From: Lachnospiraceae bacterium UBA3814
Lineage (GTDB): Bacteria; Bacillota; Clostridia; Lachnospirales; Lachnospiraceae
DNA: 7,852 nucleotides
Assembly (NCBI GenBank): GCA_002368575.1
Contig: DFEA01000101.1
Span: 1 to 7,852 of the forward strand
Direction: 5' to 3'
Positions 5,326-7,852 of this stretch are shown piece after piece. Numbering within the stretch: the first letter of the stretch is position 1; every line of letters starts with the position of its first letter. The position numbers were made by a program, and so were the translations under genes. Under the pieces are notes generated by a model. It did no database searches and was not told the DNA's origin. It saw only the letters and a list, made by a program, of their open reading frames with translations.

Positions 5326-6792
5326 TTATTCGGTCTCTATAACCTCAACTACCCAATAGCCTATTTCGTCACCATGCTTATCATAGGCTGCGATCTCTAC
5401 GATTCCGGGATTTTTACCCTTCACGATCAATTTCTTTCCCTTCATTTTGCATTTGACGATGCCCGGCTCAGATACCTTAAATGATTTGATCTTTGCATCT
5501 GCCTTTAATTTTTCAGAGTCTTTTACCTCGATAGTATAATCTATCTGGAGCTGACCGTCTGTTACCGTTATAACCGCTGTTCCCGATTTAGAACCGTCTG
5601 AAGCAGTTATCGTCGCGGTTCCGACGGCTACTCCGGTAACGACCCCATCCTTAACGGAAGCAATCTTCTCATCGGAAGAGCTCCATGTCACAGCTGCTCC
5701 TGCGGAAACACCCTCTGCCGTAAGGGTAACGCTTTCATTGATATTGACTGTGGCTGATGAAGGTGTTATCACGATAGAATCAACCGGTACGGGAGTCGGC
5801 GTCGGTGTCTCTGTGGGAGTCGGCGTCGGTGTCGGTGTTGTCGTAGGCGTCGGGGTCGGCGTGGGATCATCATAATCATCGCTTCCGATCTTTACGGTAT
5901 TGTTGACATCATCCATTCCCTCCTTAAACGCCGTGCCGGCAATAGGGAAGGCACTGGCAAATTCTCCGGTGCCGTAGGCTTTTTCCAGCGTGTGCGGCTG
6001 AGTTTTATCAGCAGCGTCAAAGTCGGAGCTTCCCTTAAGGAAATAATCATAGCTTATTCCTTCCGTGGAATCGTCCCAGGTTGCGTCAACGTAATACCAT
6101 TTATCACCCAGTGCTACAATATTCCAGGCATGAGCATCGGCATCCCTTCCGGTGCCGGCCTTTCCGCCTACGAATTTGCAGGGAACACCTGCCTCGACAC
6201 AGAGACGGTACATACATAAAGCGTAAGCATTGCAGAGTCCCTCTCCCTTAGACAGTGCGTTATACATGCTGGAATTTGCTTCAGGGGGCTCTCCCGTATA
6301 GGTGATCAGGTTGCAGACATAATCATGGATCGCCTTCACCTTTTCATAATTGCCCATTGAGGAAACTCCCAGCTCGGAAAGGATCCCGGGAACCTTCTGT
6401 TTAACGTAATTCGCCTGCTCAAGGGTCTCAAAATAAGGCAGTTTAAAGGTGACAACATCCCCATCCGCTTCGACCGAGTAAGCGTCACTGCTCAGATTCA
6501 GCGTAGCAGCCAGATAATCCGCGTCCTCATGAGTGCCCGGATCATCAACCATAGCCAGGGTGCTTTCAAAGAAGATGAAATCCCCGTCATTGATGATCGT
6601 TTCGATATCTGCCATGTCACCTTTGTACTTTACATCAAAGCTTGCTTCTCTCTTAACACCGTGCTCGCTTACGACCTTAGCAAGCTCCCTCAGGTCAGAT
6701 GCCTTATCAGTCTTCGCAAATACGCTGAGCGGCATCAGGAGAAAAATCATTGCGGACAATACGGCCGCAGCCCCGGTCTTCCTTTTTAACAT
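5326..6792 (-). CDS. Secreted transglutaminase-like protein with Thr-Pro linker and BIG2 Ig-like domain
   Basis: This 488-residue exported protein has a clear signal peptide (MLKRK, hydrophobic core 7-25, likely cleavage after VFA at 26). A transglutaminase-like (papain-fold) domain follows, about 145-255, with a Cys-His-Asp triad: C187 in EGLCNAY, H221 in DAHAWN and D236 in YYVDATWDD. Residues 27-144 are an N-terminal region I do not recognise. A linker of alternating Thr and Pro (about 310-337) leads to a bacterial Ig-like group 2 domain (338-412; VTWSSSDEKIASV, GVVTGVAVGTATIT). The last 75 residues look like a second, divergent Ig-like fold (SEPGIVKCKMKGKKL, NPGIVEIAAY). No LPXTG or membrane anchor is visible, so retention at the wall, if any, is non-covalent. 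Proteins of this fold act as proteases, peptidases or cross-linkers; the reaction here is unknown. The ATG has an AGGAGG site six bases upstream, and the gene has its own promoter and terminators. Confidence 0.9.
   Translation of the reverse strand: MLKRKTGAAAVLSAMIFLLMPLSVFAKTDKASDLRELAKVVSEHGVKREASFDVKYKGDMADIETIINDGDFIFFESTLAMVDDPGTHEDADYLAATLNLSSDAYSVEADGDVVTFKLPYFETLEQANYVKQKVPGILSELGVSSMGNYEKVKAIHDYVCNLITYTGEPPEANSSMYNALSKGEGLCNAYALCMYRLCVEAGVPCKFVGGKAGTGRDADAHAWNIVALGDKWYYVDATWDDSTEGISYDYFLKGSSDFDAADKTQPHTLEKAYGTGEFASAFPIAGTAFKEGMDDVNNTVKIGSDDYDDPTPTPTPTTTPTPTPTPTETPTPTPVPVDSIVITPSSATVNINESVTLTAEGVSAGAAVTWSSSDEKIASVKDGVVTGVAVGTATITASDGSKSGTAVITVTDGQLQIDYTIEVKDSEKLKADAKIKSFKVSEPGIVKCKMKGKKLIVKGKNPGIVEIAAYDKHGDEIGYWVVEVIETE
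5782..5865 (-). repeat. Low-complexity repeat encoding the Thr-Pro linker
   Basis: On the plus strand this is an irregular run of GTCGGC/GTCGGT units. On the minus strand these encode Pro-Thr alternations, residues 310-337 of the transglutaminase-like protein. The unit is in frame, so slippage by whole units would change linker length without breaking the gene. Confidence 0.8.
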
Positions 6793-6890
6793 TCTTTACC
6801 TCCTGTTCATAAAAAGTTTTCCACCCTGATGAACGAACTCATCCGGGCAGCTGCCAAATGGAATGTATTATGTTGCACCAACTGAAATCT

Positions 6891-6919
6891 ATTGTATCAT
6901 TTTCGATTTTCATTTGCAA
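6891..6919 (-). promoter_or_regulatory. Sigma-A promoter (extended -10) of the transglutaminase-like gene
   Basis: On the minus strand TTGCAA (6914-6919) and TACAAT (6891-6896) are spaced by exactly 17 bases, with a TGA immediately before the -10 box giving an extended -10. The start of transcription would be near 6885, with a leader of about 93 bases that contains a short hairpin closed by TTCG (about 6828-6843). Confidence 0.7.
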
Positions 6920-6960
6920 TAAATTATGTGCGGCTTCTGTATCAAACCTTAGTAAAACAC

Positions 6961-6990
6961 AAAAATGGGTGTTCCCGAAGGAACACCCAT
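6961..6990 (-). terminator. Intrinsic terminator of the CAP-domain gene
   Basis: On the minus strand a perfect 11-bp stem, ATGGGTGTTCC (6980-6990) with GGAACACCCAT (6965-6975), closes a TTCG tetraloop and is followed by a T-rich tract (6961-6965, then further T-rich bases). It lies 27 bases past the CAP gene stop and separates it from the transglutaminase-like gene downstream. Confidence 0.92.
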
Positions 6991-7017
6991 CTGTAAACCC
7001 TTATGAAGCTTAACGCC

Positions 7018-7593
7018 TTAGTATCCGAATTCCTGTGCCCAGTAGTGGGTGCCGTCGTCAGCCACATATACTGAGATCGCTACCTTTGTGAAGGAAGGAT
7101 ACAGGATATTTTCCTTATGCGTAGGGCTGTTCATCCAGCCGCTCATAACGGCTGAGGCATCATTGTAACCGAACGCGAGATTCTCGCCGCCCATTATGTC
7201 ACTGTTTACCGTATACCACGGAGTGTTGTTGGGACGGGTATGTGAGAATAACGTCTCCTGCTCCTTGGCCCTCACATCCGAGCAGCTCTCGATATTCTGA
7301 TCCCATGTAAGAGTACCGAGACCTGACCTCTGTCTTTCCTCATTCACAAGGTTAAACGCCCTTAGTGCCTCACTTCTGAGTGCTGCCGTATCGCCCGAGG
7401 TATCAGCCAGAGCTACTGCCTCGCTGTCAAAATAGTGTACGTTATCCGATGCTATATCGGCACTTGAACGAAACGCGGATTCATCCCCGATCGTACCTCT
7501 GTTGCTGAGATTCACCCCGATAAGGATACCGCATACGGTAAGCGGGACAACTACCACCCCTGCTATGATCCCGAGAAGTGTTCCCTTTTTCAT
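7018..7593 (-). CDS. CAP-domain (SCP/PR-1-like) extracellular protein
   Basis: This 191-residue protein has an N-terminal hydrophobic segment (residues 6-28) after MKKG, acting as signal peptide or membrane anchor. A short linker rich in Ser, Ala and Asp (30-72) leads to a CAP domain (about 76-191). CAP landmarks are visible: FNLVNEERQRSGLGTLTWD (80-98), SHTRP with H118, GGENLAFGY with E137, SGWMNSPTHKENIL with H159, and the closing strand HYWAQEFG. The cavity His and Glu residues typical of bacterial members are therefore kept. The protein ends right at the end of the domain with no wall-sorting signal. Bacterial CAP proteins are associated with envelope, spore-coat and lipid or peptidoglycan functions, but no single activity can be assigned from sequence. 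The ATG at 7591-7593 has a strong AAGGAGG site seven bases upstream. It has its own terminator and appears monocistronic. Confidence 0.92.
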   Translation of the reverse strand: MKKGTLLGIIAGVVVVPLTVCGILIGVNLSNRGTIGDESAFRSSADIASDNVHYFDSEAVALADTSGDTAALRSEALRAFNLVNEERQRSGLGTLTWDQNIESCSDVRAKEQETLFSHTRPNNTPWYTVNSDIMGGENLAFGYNDASAVMSGWMNSPTHKENILYPSFTKVAISVYVADDGTHYWAQEFGY

Positions 7594-7767
7594 ATCTCTA
7601 CCTCCTTGATAAATTATCTTGATTGCACCGGTCCGTAGGGAAATCGTGTGCTTCCGCGAAACCCCCGACCCGCGCCGATCCGTTCGGTATACCGTCCGGA
7701 TCCTTCTCTTTATATACTTAACAGTCCGGTCCTTTCAGACTCATATCCGATATCTTCTTCTGATTTA
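7594..7767 (-). promoter_or_regulatory. Long, GC-rich structured 5' leader of the CAP-domain gene
   Basis: From the putative promoter to the start codon there are about 165 non-coding bases. They include the inverted repeat GATCCG (7677-7682) with CGGATC (7697-7702), which encloses the palindrome CGGTATACCG (7685-7694). A GC-rich segment (about 7650-7680) and an AT-rich palindrome just before the ribosome site (7607-7617) follow. No known riboswitch core was recognised. The leader is much richer in G and C than the flanking promoter DNA. Confidence 0.35.
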
Positions 7768-7796
7768 ATTATCACATATGCACTCTGAAAAAACAA
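7768..7796 (-). promoter_or_regulatory. Putative promoter of the CAP-domain gene
   Basis: On the minus strand TTGTTT (7791-7796) and GATAAT (7768-7773) are spaced by 17 bases, with TG one base before the -10 box. The -35 box is weak (three of six), while the extended -10 is good. The remaining DNA to the right edge (7797-7852) is AT-rich and shows no gene I can support. Confidence 0.5.
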
Positions 7797-7852
7797 CGGC
7801 TTTATAAAATGTTAATGATTCAATCGACCTCATTTTCATTTACATTAATAAA

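Noticed and set aside
5782..5865. Repeated GTCGGC units that might suggest a CRISPR-like or tandem-repeat array
   Set aside because: They are in-frame Thr-Pro codons of a secreted protein linker, with no spacers and irregular unit length.
7594..7767. A cyclic-di-GMP riboswitch in the CAP-gene leader
   Set aside because: The GEMM core with its conserved tetraloop and receptor could not be found; only simple inverted repeats are visible.
7809..7852. A plus-strand frame beginning at ATG and open to the right edge
   Set aside because: It has only 14 codons, no ribosome site and lies in AT-rich promoter DNA, so there is nothing to support a gene.

Overview
This window looks like chromosome from an anaerobic, Gram-positive Firmicute, most likely a clostridial (Lachnospiraceae-type) bacterium. 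The evidence is moderate GC content, strong AGGAGG-type ribosome sites, sigma-A promoters, U-tract terminators, a Thr-Pro linker joined to a bacterial Ig-like (BIG2) domain, and a cache-type sensor of a style common in that family. This assignment is inference; no rRNA or marker gene is present.

Layout. (1) Positions 1-1193, minus strand: a TetR-family regulator followed 24 bp later by the 5' part of a membrane-anchored extracellular sensor protein that runs off the left edge. (2) Positions 1194-1446: a divergent promoter region with a well-formed promoter on each strand. (3) Positions 1447-4141, plus strand: a three-gene lipid operon. It encodes a UPF0104/MprF-type flippase-like membrane protein, a CDP-diacylglycerol-serine O-phosphatidyltransferase (pssA) and a phosphatidylserine decarboxylase (psd). 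pssA and psd overlap by 4 bp, and a structured intercistronic hairpin precedes pssA. (4) Positions 4243-5112, minus strand: a stand-alone homocysteine S-methyltransferase-family protein. (5) Positions 5326-6792, minus strand: a secreted transglutaminase-like protein with a Thr-Pro linker and BIG2 domain, followed by two tandem intrinsic terminators. (6) Positions 7018-7593, minus strand: a membrane-anchored or secreted CAP-domain (SCP/PR-1-like) protein with its own terminator and a long structured leader, possibly from a promoter near 7768-7796.

How the genes work together. PssA makes phosphatidylserine from CDP-diacylglycerol and serine, and Psd decarboxylates it to phosphatidylethanolamine. 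The co-transcribed flippase-like protein is a natural candidate for moving one of these aminophospholipids, or a derivative, across the membrane. The divergent TetR regulator may control the shared promoter region. The two minus-strand surface proteins at the right appear to be independently transcribed envelope functions.

No CRISPR array, mobile element, tRNA or rRNA was seen, and no intergenic stretch exceeds 300 bases. No clearly new multi-gene system is evident. The most notable items are the flippase/PE operon, the Glu-to-Gln change in the methyltransferase, and the structured leaders.
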